From Glomus cerebriforme (lineage: Eukaryota > Glomeromycota > Glomeromycetes > Glomerales > Glomeraceae), in assembly GCA_003550305.1 (NCBI GenBank), contig QKYT01000286.1, positions 4,207 to 68,206 of the forward strand: 64,000 nucleotides of DNA, written 5' to 3'. The notes below the pieces were generated by a model. The model saw only the letters and a list, made by a program, of their open reading frames with translations. It ran no database searches and was not told where the DNA came from. Below are positions 49,541 to 60,491 of the stretch, piece after piece (within the stretch, counting starts at the first letter, position 1; every line of letters starts with the position of its first letter). The position numbers and the translations under genes were made by a program.

Positions 49541-51497
49541 CCGAAAAGAAGAGAAAAAAAATAAAATAAAAAAATAATAAATTAATAAAAAAATCTTCCT
49601 GACTAGAATGTATCCGATTTATGACTTAAATACACCAAATTCTTTTTGCAAGATATAGATTGCTTCATAAATGATCCTTCACTCGATTGTTGGTATTTAG
49701 CAAAATTATTACAATGTAAAAAATACTCGCATGCAAAACTTGAGATGTCAGAGTCAACCTGATCTTTATAATGCCTTAAAAGGTTTGGCCAGCATCAGTC
49801 ATCCAACGCGCGTCAGCTGCCAGACGAATCGACTGTTTAACAATACGTTTCGCAATTTATGTACTGTACAAGTATATAAGATCAATATTATTTTGAGAGA
49901 AGGGAGTAGATTTATATAAATAAACATGAAATTTGGAATGTTTTGATGATTTGGAATATTTAGTTTTTTTTTTGGTTTTATAAAAATGAGTGGGATGTTT
50001 TATTGTTTATTTAATACAGGAGGGAGTTACTGGGTCAGCTTTATTTGTTCAATGTTGGATTCGAGTAACCTAACAAAATGAAATTATGCACTGCGGGTTC
50101 ATCTTTAATCTTAATTTATGGGGAAGTGATGATGTTAGTTACGAAAAGAAACTGGAGTCAAAAAAAAAGTAATCAAAAATTTTTAATGTTTTCTTGTTTT
50201 ATTTTTCTATGTTTAAGTGGTGAGTATAATTTAGCTTTATTCGAATTAAATTTTACGAATTTTATTGGAAAATTATTAAATATATAATTTAAAGTTCAAA
50301 TTTTTCATAAATTTTGGAAATTAATAACTTTTATTAAGCAGAAAATTTGCCAAATTGGAGAAAATTGAAATAAACAAATATCGATACCTTACCAATCATT
50401 TCCTTTTTTTTTGGGATTAAAGTAATTTTGTTTTTAAGGTTTAGTTTGAATTTGTAGTTTCTTTTTTGTAATTTAACTATATACTAATAATTTTTTTGAT
50501 GTAGAAACAGCTGACAGCATTGTTCCTTTACTTTCTTCCGAGCATAAAACGTAAGTTTATGAAAAAACATTTGAACTTGAACTAAACAAATTATTATTAT
50601 TCATCCTCTCCTATATGTTGTAAAATTTATATAAATCTATTAAGTAATTTTAGTAAAATTATTACTTGTTGATAGACTTCGTGATCACAATCATATATAT
50701 GGTTTTTACCAAAATATTTGCAGCTATAATTTTAAAACAAAAATATTGATATATTATATAGATTGTATGGTGAAAAAATATGCAAGAAAAGGAGATTATT
50801 ATGGGAGAAAAAAGATGTGCATATATAAGAAGCAATAGACAGTATTGACATACTATTGGCACGCGTTCGCTAGAGAATTTCAAATAAATGTAAAGTTTTT
50901 CGTAAAATTGCAAAGTAATTCTAAATTTATAAATTGCCTTTTACATTTTTAAAATAAAAATAGGCAGTGTTGAAACAGGACCCGAAATATATACCGTATA
51001 AAGGGGTAAGGTGACTTTTGAAGATTTTATAATAGCTGTACAGTAGCTGTACGCAGGGTTTTATATAAGACCAGTACGCAAAATTGACACTTTCCTGACT
51101 TTCAATCATGTGAAATCATGTGATTTAAATATCGTTGGTTTATTATTGTTTATTATATATCTGATATGTACTGTATGTTTGAAAATAAAAAAAAAAAGTT
51201 TATAAAATTACGCAAATCAACTAGTTCAGTTATTTAAAATTAATATATATCATATATATATCTGCCAAAAAATACGCAAATTAACCCTTTTACTTAACAG
51301 AAAACCTGTTAAAAATAATGACTTTAATTAAGAAAATCTCATTTGTACGCAAATCTAAACCTAACCTCATAAAGTTTCCCTATGATGGCGACATATACTG
51401 TATATATATTTCTGAAACGATATCGTGTACAATGTAACATTACAAAAAAAGTAATCATCAAGTATTAAAAAGAGTCCTGGTGAAAAACATTAGTAAG

Positions 51498-51712
51498 TTT
51501 AACGTAAAATTTACCTAAATCAAATAAAGATCTGCAGTATTATTTTCCATGGATTTCTAATAAAAGATTTTCCATAGATTTCTAAGATTTTTAANTCGAA
51601 TAAAGAAGTTTCTTCAACGAAAAATTTACCTAAATTAAGTAAAAGATCTACAATATTTTTCCATGGATTTCTAAGATTTTAAATCGAAAAAAATTTATAT
51701 AAAGAAATTCGT
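51498..51712. repeat. Direct repeat upstream of the large kinase gene
   Basis: Two copies, about 51498-51610 and 51622-51712, share AAATTTACCTAAAT, AAGATCT(G/A)CA, TTTTCCATGGATTTCTAA and AGATTTTAA. They end 90 bp before the start codon, so they could lie in the promoter. Confidence 0.8.
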
Positions 51713-51801
51713 TAACAGTTAATTAATTTAGTCATACTATAAGTCATCATTTCAAATTAATTTTTTTAATTTATTTTTAAAGCTTTCTTAAATGTAACAA
51801 G

Positions 51802-54800
51802 ATGAATAAAAATTCTTTTAATCCAACCTCAATTCAGTATTCTTATAATTATTTTTGTAAAAAGGTGATTAAAAGTGAAATTTACAAATATGGATTGCGT
51901 TCAAATTTAGATCTAATTTCTTCTGGATGGATAGACTCAAATTTAACCAAAAAATCCATTCCAATTCTATGCTTACCATGGTGGGATATTTCTTATCGAT
52001 GCAAAGTTTGTGATCAAGTCCTAGAATTTTTATCTAATTGTCAAAAATGGTGTTCATACTGCTTTGTTATTTATACTGGATGTAGACATTGCTTAACGAC
52101 AAATATAATTTTTGGAATTACTGATCAATCTCAATGTAAAAAATGCAAAAGAGTATCATTTATTACTATTGATATGACAAATATTACAAATATTAAAGAA
52201 TACTTTGAATATTTTCTAGGACTCGATGCTCATAACCATAAGCAGATTGCTGTATATGTGAATAATGTTGATAAACAAGAGATATATTGTTTTATAAATA
52301 AGATTGACTATATTCCTCTAAAACCACTAATAGATTTGATTTCATATTCTCAAACAACAAATTTAAAGAACCATGAAATTTCTAGTTCAGATATACCAAT
52401 TATATTTACTCCTTTTAATAATAATGAGAATAAATGCCATTATTGTAATAGGATATATTATATAACCTATTTATTTCAGCAAAAATATTGCAAACATTGT
52501 TTGTATCTGTATATTAAATATACAGCTAATAATAACATGAATAATATGGATATAGTATATATAAATACAAAATATACTAGATTGGATTTTTGTACACAAA
52601 ATATTCAAGAATGGTGTAGCGACTGCTCTGAAATTTTACACTTTAATCAAATAATTACAAATCATAAGTTTAATATGAATTATTATGAGAAACAAAATGT
52701 TAGAAAAGTTTGTAAATTATGTAAAAAAGTAATTTATCAAAAAATATCTTCGAATAAGGTTATTGAATTTAGATTATGTTCAGATTGTTATCAAATTTCA
52801 TCTGGATGGAAAGAATCAACTTCAACTAAACCCATTCCAATTCTATATTTACCATGGTGGGATGCTGTTGGTCATTGCATAATTTGTGACCAAATCCTTA
52901 AGTTTGAATCTGATTCTCAAAAATGGTGTTCACATTGCATTATAATTTATAATGGATGTAGATATTGTTTAACAACCAATATCATTTTTGGGATTACTGA
53001 TCAATCTCAATGTAGAAAATGCAAAAGAGTATCGTTTATAACTATTGATACTGGAAATATTATAGAAGACTTTCTTATTTCTACAAAAATCAACACCCAT
53101 AATCATAATCAGATTGTTAATTACTATATTGATGAAAATTCTAATCCATTAGAGATGTTGTAGCCCAAACGTAACCATGTCCCGAATCCGACTTGGGATA
53201 TCCCAAATCAAACTTGGGACAATCCTATGTCCGAAAATTAACCATATCCCAAACAAAACTAGTAAATTTTAAATGTTTAAGACGTCTCAAACTACCATTT
53301 AAGACTGGGTTAGTTTGGGACATGGTCAAGTTTCGGATATAAGGTTTTCCCAAGTTTGATTTGGGACATGGTAGTGTTTGGGCTACAACAGAGATATATA
53401 ATTTTATAGTTAATATTAACTATTTTCCTTCAAGACCATTAATAGACTGGATTTCAAGTTCTCAAGCAATAAATTTAGAAATCAATGAAATTTCTAGTTC
53501 AACTATACCAATTTTATTTGTCCCTTTTAATAATAATGAGGTTTTATGTCAATATTGTAGAAAGAAATATTCTGTAACATTTTTGTTTAAGCAAAAATAT
53601 TGCAAACATTGCTTGTTTTACTGCATTAAGTGTACAGCTAATGATAATATGGATGTATATATAAACACAAAATATACTGGATGTCTTAAACATGAGCCAA
53701 GAAATTTGAATTCTTGTACACAAAATATTCAGGAATGGTGTAGCGACTGCTCTGAAATTTTACACTTCAATCAAATAGTTACAAATCATCAATTTAATTT
53801 AAATTATCATGAAATACAAAAACTTATTAAAAGTGGAAGGGATTGTAAATTATGTGGAAAAGTAATTTATCAAAATATATCTTCGAATAAGGTTATTGAA
53901 TTTAGATTATGTTCAGATTGTTATAAAATTTCTTTTGAGTGGATAGAATCAACTTCAATTAAAAAACTCATTCCAATTCTTTACTTACCATGGTGGGATG
54001 CTTTTGGTAAATGTGTAGTTTGTGATCAAATCCTTGAGTTTAAATCTGATTCTCAAGAATGGTGTCCAAGTTGCATTATAATTTATACCTGGTGTAGATA
54101 TTGCTTAACAACAAATGTTATTTTTGGAATTACTGATCGATCTCAATGTAAAAAATGCAAAAGAGTATCGTTTATAACTATTGATACTGGAAATATTATA
54201 GAAGACTTTCTTATTTCTACAAAAATCAACACCCATAATCATAATCAGATTGTTAATTATGTGAATAATACTGATAAAAATTCTAATCCATTAGTGATAT
54301 ATTGTTTTATAGATAAGATTAACTATCTTCCTCCAAAACCATTAATAAATTGGATCTCATATTCACAAATTAAAAATTTAGGAAATAATGAAATTTCTAG
54401 TTCAAATGTACCAATTATGTTTATTTCTTTTAATAATAATGAGGTTTTATGTCATTATTGTAAGAAGGAATATTCTGTAACACTTTTGTTTAAGCAAAAA
54501 TATTGTAAATATTGCTTGTCTTACTACAATAAGTATACAGCTAATGATAATATGGATGTATATATAAATACAAGATGTACTGGATGTCTTAAACATGAAA
54601 CAAGAAATTTGAATTTTTGTACACAAAATATTCAGGAATGGTGTAATGACTGCTCTGAAATTTCACACTTTAAACAGATAGTTACAAATCATAGAATTGA
54701 TTTTAATTATTATGAAAAACAAAAACTTATTAAAAACGGAAGGGATTGTAAATTATGTGGAAAAGTAATTTATCAAAAAATTTCTTCAAATAATGATATT

Positions 54801-56916
54801 GAATTTAGATTATGTTCAGATTGTTATAAAATTTCTTCTGAGTGGATAGAATCAACTTCAATTAAAAAACTCATTCCAATTCTTTACTTACCATGGTGGG
54901 ATGCTTTTGGTAATTGTGTAGTTTGTGATCAAATCCTTAAGTTTAAATCTGATTCTCAAAAATGGTGTCCAAGTTGCATTATAATTTATACCGGGTGTAG
55001 ATATTGCTTAACAACAAATGTTATTTTTGGAATTACTGATCGATCTCAATGTAAAAAATGCAAAAGAACATTATTTATTGATGATATTAATATTAGTAAG
55101 AGATATATTACGAATGAAATTTTACATCATATGAGATTCAGAGATCATCAGATTACTAATTATATAAATATTAGTAACAATCTAAATCCATTAAAGATGT
55201 ATGATTTTATTAATGAACGAAATATAAACTGGATACCATATTCTCAAATTACAAATTTAGAAAAAATAGCAGAAGGGGGATTTGGTATTATTTATAAAGC
55301 AAATTGGGTTGATATTAATGTTGCTGTAAAAAAAATTTTGAATTCACAAAACATAAGTAAATATTTTTTAAATGAGGTAAATAAAGTCAATATCTTTAAT
55401 TTTGTACTATTTAATGAATTTTATTTAACAATAATTTATTTTAATAATTTTAGCTAAACTCACTTTTTCAATGCTATGATGATTCTAATTGGATAAACTG
55501 GATTATTAAGTGTTATGGGATTACACAGGATCCTGCAACAGAAGAATATATGTTAATAATGCATTATGCAGATAGTGGAAATTTACATAATTATTTGCAA
55601 ACCAATTTTATAAATATTACGTGGAATAAAAAATTAGATATTTTATGGAATATCTCATTAGGGTATTTATTAATATACATTGAAGTACATTTATTTTAAA
55701 TATTAATATATTAATATTTTTTTCGTTTAGACTTAACTGTATTCATGAAAAGAATTTCATACATAGAGATTTTCATAGTGGAAATATTTTACTATCAGAA
55801 GAGAAAACAAATTATATAGATTATCAATCATGGTTTGTTGGAGATTTAGGATTATCACAACCCGCAAATAATGCTTTAAATAATGACATATATGGTGTGA
55901 TACCATATATTGCACCAGAAGTATTTAAAGATGTTGCATTTTCAAAAGAAGCTGATATTTATAGTATGGGTATGATTATGTGGGAATTAACAACAGGTTG
56001 TAAGCCTTTTGCTAACGTTGAACATGATGTTAATCTTATTTATGAGATCATTGATGGAAAACGACCTGAAATTACTGAGGACACTCCTAAATGTTTTGCT
56101 AATTTAATGAAAAGATGCTGGGATTCTGATCCTTTAAAAAGACCTTCCATATTTGAAATTGAAGAAACTGTTAATAATTGGATTCTGTATAATGAAAATT
56201 TTTATAATCAGCAAAATAACAATGATATTATAGAACAATTTAAAAAAGCTGAGATCAAAAGATTAGAATTAATACAATCAGAGAAACTTGGTCCTGAATT
56301 TAATGAAAAATCTCATCCTGGTGCTATTTATACAAGTAGACCATTAAGCATTTTGATTTCTAACTCTTCTTCAACGATTTCATTACAAGGTATGTATTAT
56401 ATATAGTTTGAAAAGAATTTAATATATTATGGTTCTGATAATTAAAATTATATTTAGATAATAAATTTGAAACATTAACTGAAGAGTCAGAAAATAATGA
56501 AGGTAAAATTTAATTAAGAAAATATTAATATCACTATCAATATTTATTAAATATATTTTTTTTTTTAGAATATATTTCAAAAGAATTAGATCTTGATATT
56601 GATGTAGATATTCAAAGGTATGATATTAATAAATGTGGACAGGTTATCATTTTTTTTGTTATTAATATTGTTTGTTTTTTTTATTAAATGTTAACTTTCA
56701 AATGCAATAGAGGATTAAATGCACTTATTTCTTCAAAAAAACGTAAAATTGAAGAATGCCAAATTAAAACTCAAGGCTGTGACAGTAGTAAGTATATTTT
56801 ATTTATTACATTGATCATAAACAATTTGTATTGCTAAGATTTTGATTTGAAATTTTTTTATATTTTATAAAATAGATAAACAGATTAGGACAAATACCAA
56901 TTTAGATTTAGTTTAA
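51802..56916 (+). pseudogene. Giant zinc-ribbon-array protein kinase, exon 1 split by a MITE
   Basis: Exons: 51802-55376 (with the MITE at 53157-53389 inside), 55454-55662, 55731-56389, 56458-56502, 56569-56617, 56711-56787 and 56876-56916. Ignoring the MITE and one target duplication, all phases agree and the protein would be 1471 residues. Its first ~1110 residues are about four tandem cassettes of 293-301 residues; anchors at 51922, 52801, 53934 and 54837. Each cassette has roughly ten CxxC pairs (CKLC, CSDC, CIIC, CSHC, CRYC, CRKC, CKHC and others) and blocks such as LPWWDA, GITDQSQC and TKINTHNHNQI. The kinase domain follows: GGFGIIYKA, VAVKK, HRDFHSGNIL, DLG for DFG, APEVF, DIYSMGM, then a tail with a basic KKRK signal. 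As it stands the frame stops at 53161 (TAG inside the MITE), giving a 453-residue array without kinase, unless the MITE is spliced out. Confidence 0.8.
53157..53389. mobile_element. 233-bp MITE inserted in a coding exon
   Basis: The ends GTTGTAGCCCAAAC and GTTTGGGCTACAAC are perfect inverted repeats; the similarity continues inward to CCATGTCCC / GGGACATGG. It is flanked by AGAGAT on both sides (53151-53156 and 53390-53395), a 6-bp target duplication. The paralogous site in the next cassette (54285-54300, CCATTAGTGATATATTG) is uninterrupted. No ORF. Element plus duplication is 239 bp, so it shifts the frame as well as adding a TAG. A decayed relative lies at 9734-9917. Confidence 0.92.
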
Positions 56917-57417
56917 TATTAATTTTTGGCTTTTTGCATTTAAATTACTTTTATTTATTTTTTTTTTATTTTATGCATTTATGTTTTATATTTATATAAT
57001 ATTAAATAAACATATTTTACTGGGAATTACTTTTTTTAATAATAAGTAAATGAGCAAATTTGACTTAAACCATATAAATCATAAGATTAGTATATTGTAT
57101 CACTGCTTTCAAAAAGTGACAACGAGTAACCTATTAAACTTGATGAGTTTTAAAAGTTAAATTATATATTGACTATACATGGTGATAGAGTGACTTGTGT
57201 GTTTATATTATCACTCCAATATAAGCGCAATCTCTATACGGTATATTCAAGTTTTTTATGTCCAACCTCTATCACATAATTTACTTGTAAATATTAAATT
57301 GCAATAATATACTGTAAGGACAAAAGTGTGTCATCTACAGTACTAGATCACAAAATAAATGAAAATCAGCAAGAATCGTCTCATTTAATCTAATTGTTGC
57401 TTGAGATTTCTTACATG
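56917..57417. other. Intergenic, AT-rich
   Basis: 3' flank of the large kinase gene. No gene or clear repeat seen before the TIR element. Confidence 0.5.
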
Positions 57418-57892
57418 TATATGTTGTGCCAGTGTTTGTGCCTCAGATGTCAATCTGCGTCAGGTACCAATCGACATCTGACGCGCGTCATTTGTATCGC
57501 ACAATAAAGTCCTCTATAAGTAAACATTTTTTTTATTAATAAAATTTCCTTTTATATTGTAAGTAAACTTGTATGTCACACTAAGCTACGCATATTCTGA
57601 AAATTTTATGCATATATGATAAATATGGATTATATATTGCAAGCTTTACTTGATAAAAACTTGTGATTTATAAATATTTTTAAATAAGATTATTTCCATA
57701 GTTTGAATCTAATTAAATTGATATTTTAGGATTTCATATTTATTAATGTGATAAATAAATTTATTAAATAACTAGAATATATTAAAACTGGAAAATTTAA
57801 TGTTTAAATATAACTCGATTTTGTACAACAGGTGACGCGCGTCAGTTGTCATCTGACGCAAATTGACATCTGAGACACAACATATATATCAA
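57418..57892. mobile_element. ~475-bp TIR element with long terminal repeats
   Basis: Left end TATATGTTGTGCC, then CTCAGATGTCAATCTGCGTC and TGACGCGCGTCA. The right end, reverse-complemented, is TATATGTTGTGTC, then CTCAGATGTCAATTTGCGTC and TGACGCGCGTCA. The inverted repeats span about 60-80 bp; the left has an extra 12 bases (AGTGTTTGTGCC). The interior is AT-rich with no ORF. It is a non-autonomous DNA element; target duplication unclear (perhaps TA). Confidence 0.75.
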
Positions 57893-58235
57893 CGGCCTTT
57901 GTAGGGTATGATTTCATTGGGAAATGTTATTCTCCGAATAATTTAAAATTTACTTGTCTTAACTTTTTTAAATTAAGTTCTTTTAAAAACTAATATTGCC
58001 AAATAAAGGTCATTGATTATGGAAAATTAGAACTTTAACTTTAACCATTCCTTGAATTAATGTAAAGAATCTATTAAATATTGGCAAAATCTAAGATCAG
58101 CAAAATTATTATTGCACTCGTGTAACTCGTCTCGAATGATTCGTTCTGACTCACTACTGACAATAGGATCACAAAAAAAAAGATAAAAAGGAATAATCAA
58201 TACATATTTCATTTGTTTAATCGTTTACTTTTAAA
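57893..58235. promoter_or_regulatory. Presumed promoter region of the F-box gene
   Basis: AT-rich sequence between the TIR element and the start codon at 58236. I see no specific motif beyond generic A/T runs. Confidence 0.3.
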
Positions 58236-59723
58236 ATGTCTTTACCTTCATTACCTAATGAATGCTTTAGTATTATACTTACTTTTCTTGATAATAAATC
58301 TTTATACAAATGTTTATTTATCAATAGACACTATTGTAAACTTTCCATTCCCATAGTTTGGAGAGATCCCTTTTTTTTGCCAAATTCTAAAAAATCATCT
58401 AATAGTATTTCATTAATAAATACTTTACTTACATGTCTTGATAAGGATGAAGTTTCATCAATAATTTCTTGTATAGGAAATTTTGATAATAAAACACCTT
58501 TATTTGAATATGGAAAATTTATAAGAAAATTCAATCATGATCAATGTGTAAAACAAGTCACAAATTGGTTAATTATTAATAACCAAAATCCTAGAGGTAA
58601 AAAATTGATTGATGCTATATATCATATGATTATGCGAGTAGGTTCAAACTTACAGGAGCTTAATATAGAAATAACAAAATCTTCTTATATTGAATTACCA
58701 GAAATTTCCATTTTTACAACTTATAAATCTGGAATTTCAAATTTAAGATCTTTATATTTACATTTAACAAATAATCATATTTTAGATTATCAAGATACCA
58801 AAGAATTTTTAAGCGTGATTTCTAAATTCTGTAATCGCATCATTAACTTTGAACTATGTATTGATGGCTTCTATAAGTTTGCCAAACAAATATCGGATAT
58901 TATTAGATTACAACCTTTAGAAAGGATATGTAGTTGCAGAAATGTTATATCTGACTTGGAATTGGAATATCGATCAGAAACTTTGAAAGTATTATTATTT
59001 AAAGATGTTGAACGATCAATTGATTTATCATTTATGTCAAAATTAGAATGCTTAGAATATTTTGGACTTGAATTTTGTTATGACGCTATATTCAAACATG
59101 AAATATTAAATAAGAGGAAATTACAACTTAAAGAGTTAAAACTGTGGTTTTGTAATATCACGAAAGAAATAATTAGTTCACTCTGTAATGAAACATTACT
59201 TAAGTTGACATTGTGGAATATAACTCCAGAAATAGCAAAAATAATTAAAGAATCTTGTCCAAACATTAGGTCTTTATGTATACAATTCGGTACAAATAAC
59301 CTTTTTGATTCAACAATTCCAATTATATGTCAATTAAAATCATTAAAAATATTAGATATTAAAAGTTTTTATAGAATTGATGATAATCTATTAGTTAGAA
59401 TTATTGGAAATTATTTAATATCAGTTGAATATTTATTTTTTGATTTTAGTATTGAATTATCAAGTTTTGAATATTTTACAAATAATTGTAAAGCTAATTT
59501 GAAAAAATGGATTATTACCATAAGTAATATAAGTAATAATTCTTTAAGGAAGAATTATTTAATATGTGTAAATAATTTTCAAAGAGTTCACAAATCTTTA
59601 AAAGTGTTGGGAATTAAAGAATATTGGAATTGGTTGGATTGTACAAATGAAGAAAGAGAAATTATCGATTCATTAAAAAATCAAGGAATTGATGTCATCT
59701 CATGTGATGAATTATCGTTATAG
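58236..59723 (+). CDS. F-box protein with LRR-like region (F-box 1)
   Basis: Single exon, 495 residues. Residues 1-46 form an F-box (LPSLPNECFSIILTFLDNKS, then YKCLFINRHYC and SIPIVWRDPF), the part that binds Skp1 in SCF ubiquitin ligases. The rest has irregular leucine-rich repeats, for example LRSLYLHL, LKELKLWFCNIT, LLKLTLWNIT, LKSLKILDIKSF, and a conserved end (NCKANLKKWIITISN, SLKVLGIKEYWNWL). LRR F-box proteins choose the substrate to be ubiquitinated; the target here is unknown. No lesions. It is convergent with F-box 2, with which it shares the whole layout, so both stem from one duplication. Confidence 0.9.
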   Translation: MSLPSLPNECFSIILTFLDNKSLYKCLFINRHYCKLSIPIVWRDPFFLPNSKKSSNSISLINTLLTCLDKDEVSSIISCIGNFDNKTPLFEYGKFIRKFNHDQCVKQVTNWLIINNQNPRGKKLIDAIYHMIMRVGSNLQELNIEITKSSYIELPEISIFTTYKSGISNLRSLYLHLTNNHILDYQDTKEFLSVISKFCNRIINFELCIDGFYKFAKQISDIIRLQPLERICSCRNVISDLELEYRSETLKVLLFKDVERSIDLSFMSKLECLEYFGLEFCYDAIFKHEILNKRKLQLKELKLWFCNITKEIISSLCNETLLKLTLWNITPEIAKIIKESCPNIRSLCIQFGTNNLFDSTIPIICQLKSLKILDIKSFYRIDDNLLVRIIGNYLISVEYLFFDFSIELSSFEYFTNNCKANLKKWIITISNISNNSLRKNYLICVNNFQRVHKSLKVLGIKEYWNWLDCTNEEREIIDSLKNQGIDVISCDELSL

Positions 59724-60491
59724 TTTCAACCTTCAAGTTCTGATGTTAAATAAAGAAATAAAAAATACAATCAAATTTAGAAAGTAAATTCGAATTCAAT
59801 TTAGTATTAATTGATTTTTTTTTCGATGATGAAAAAATAATATTCATGTATTTTAAAATATTGAATTATTTTAATAAAAACAAATATTACATGGATAATC
59901 AAGTTTCCGCAATCACAATAAATCATAATAAAATCATGAAAATTTATCAAAATGGTATATCATAATCCTTTCGTTAAATCTTATATACAGTATCATAATT
60001 TAGTTTCTATGAAGAAAGTATACAATACATGTATATAATTATATCATTTTAAATTTATTAGTTTGATAATTCTTAAAAATAATTGAATTTAAATATTTAT
60101 CCTTTCAAGCGGATGGGTAGTAGCAGATGTTAAAAGGAGCTTATCGCAATATAGTACATAAATAACAAATTGGTTAAAATAGGCAAAGTTAATAATTGTA
60201 AAATTATTATAGTATTAGTTTTGTCAGTTTTAATGGTCGCATTAACTACAGTATTTAATCCAGTTGTAACATTATTTTTGTATTTCACGCGAAAAAAGAA
60301 AGAAATTAAATTTTAATGTTAATAAGTTTATTAATTCAATGTTTAAATAAAATATATGAAAATTGTTCAAATTCAATAAATAAATAAATAAATAAATAAA
60401 TACACATAATTGAAAGAATATTTTCGCAAAAAAATAATAATAATAATAATAATAATAAAATTGTTACACTACATTATCAAAAAAAAGATTT
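59724..60491. other. Spacer between convergent F-box genes
   Basis: AT-rich 3' regions of both genes, with two microsatellites: TAAA (60376-60402) and AAT (60431-60457). No gene. Confidence 0.6.
60376..60457. repeat. Two microsatellites, (TAAA)n and (AAT)n
   Basis: About six to seven TAAA units at 60376-60402 and about eight AAT units at 60431-60457. Confidence 0.9.

Larger units (their letters stand above)
48768..51801. other. Intergenic with repeats and possible gene debris
   Basis: It contains a ~145-bp repeat (49060-49540), a segment related to 34070-34160 (49770-49870), CAGGACCCGAAATATAT shared with 3899 (50979), and a direct repeat just before the big kinase gene (51498-51712). Exon-like debris between 49990 and 50560 (one piece would read CGFIFNLNLWGSDDVSYEKK, another ETADSIVPLLSSEHKT between TGTAG and GTAAGT) could be a broken or unrecognised small gene; I cannot assemble it. 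Confidence 0.45.
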
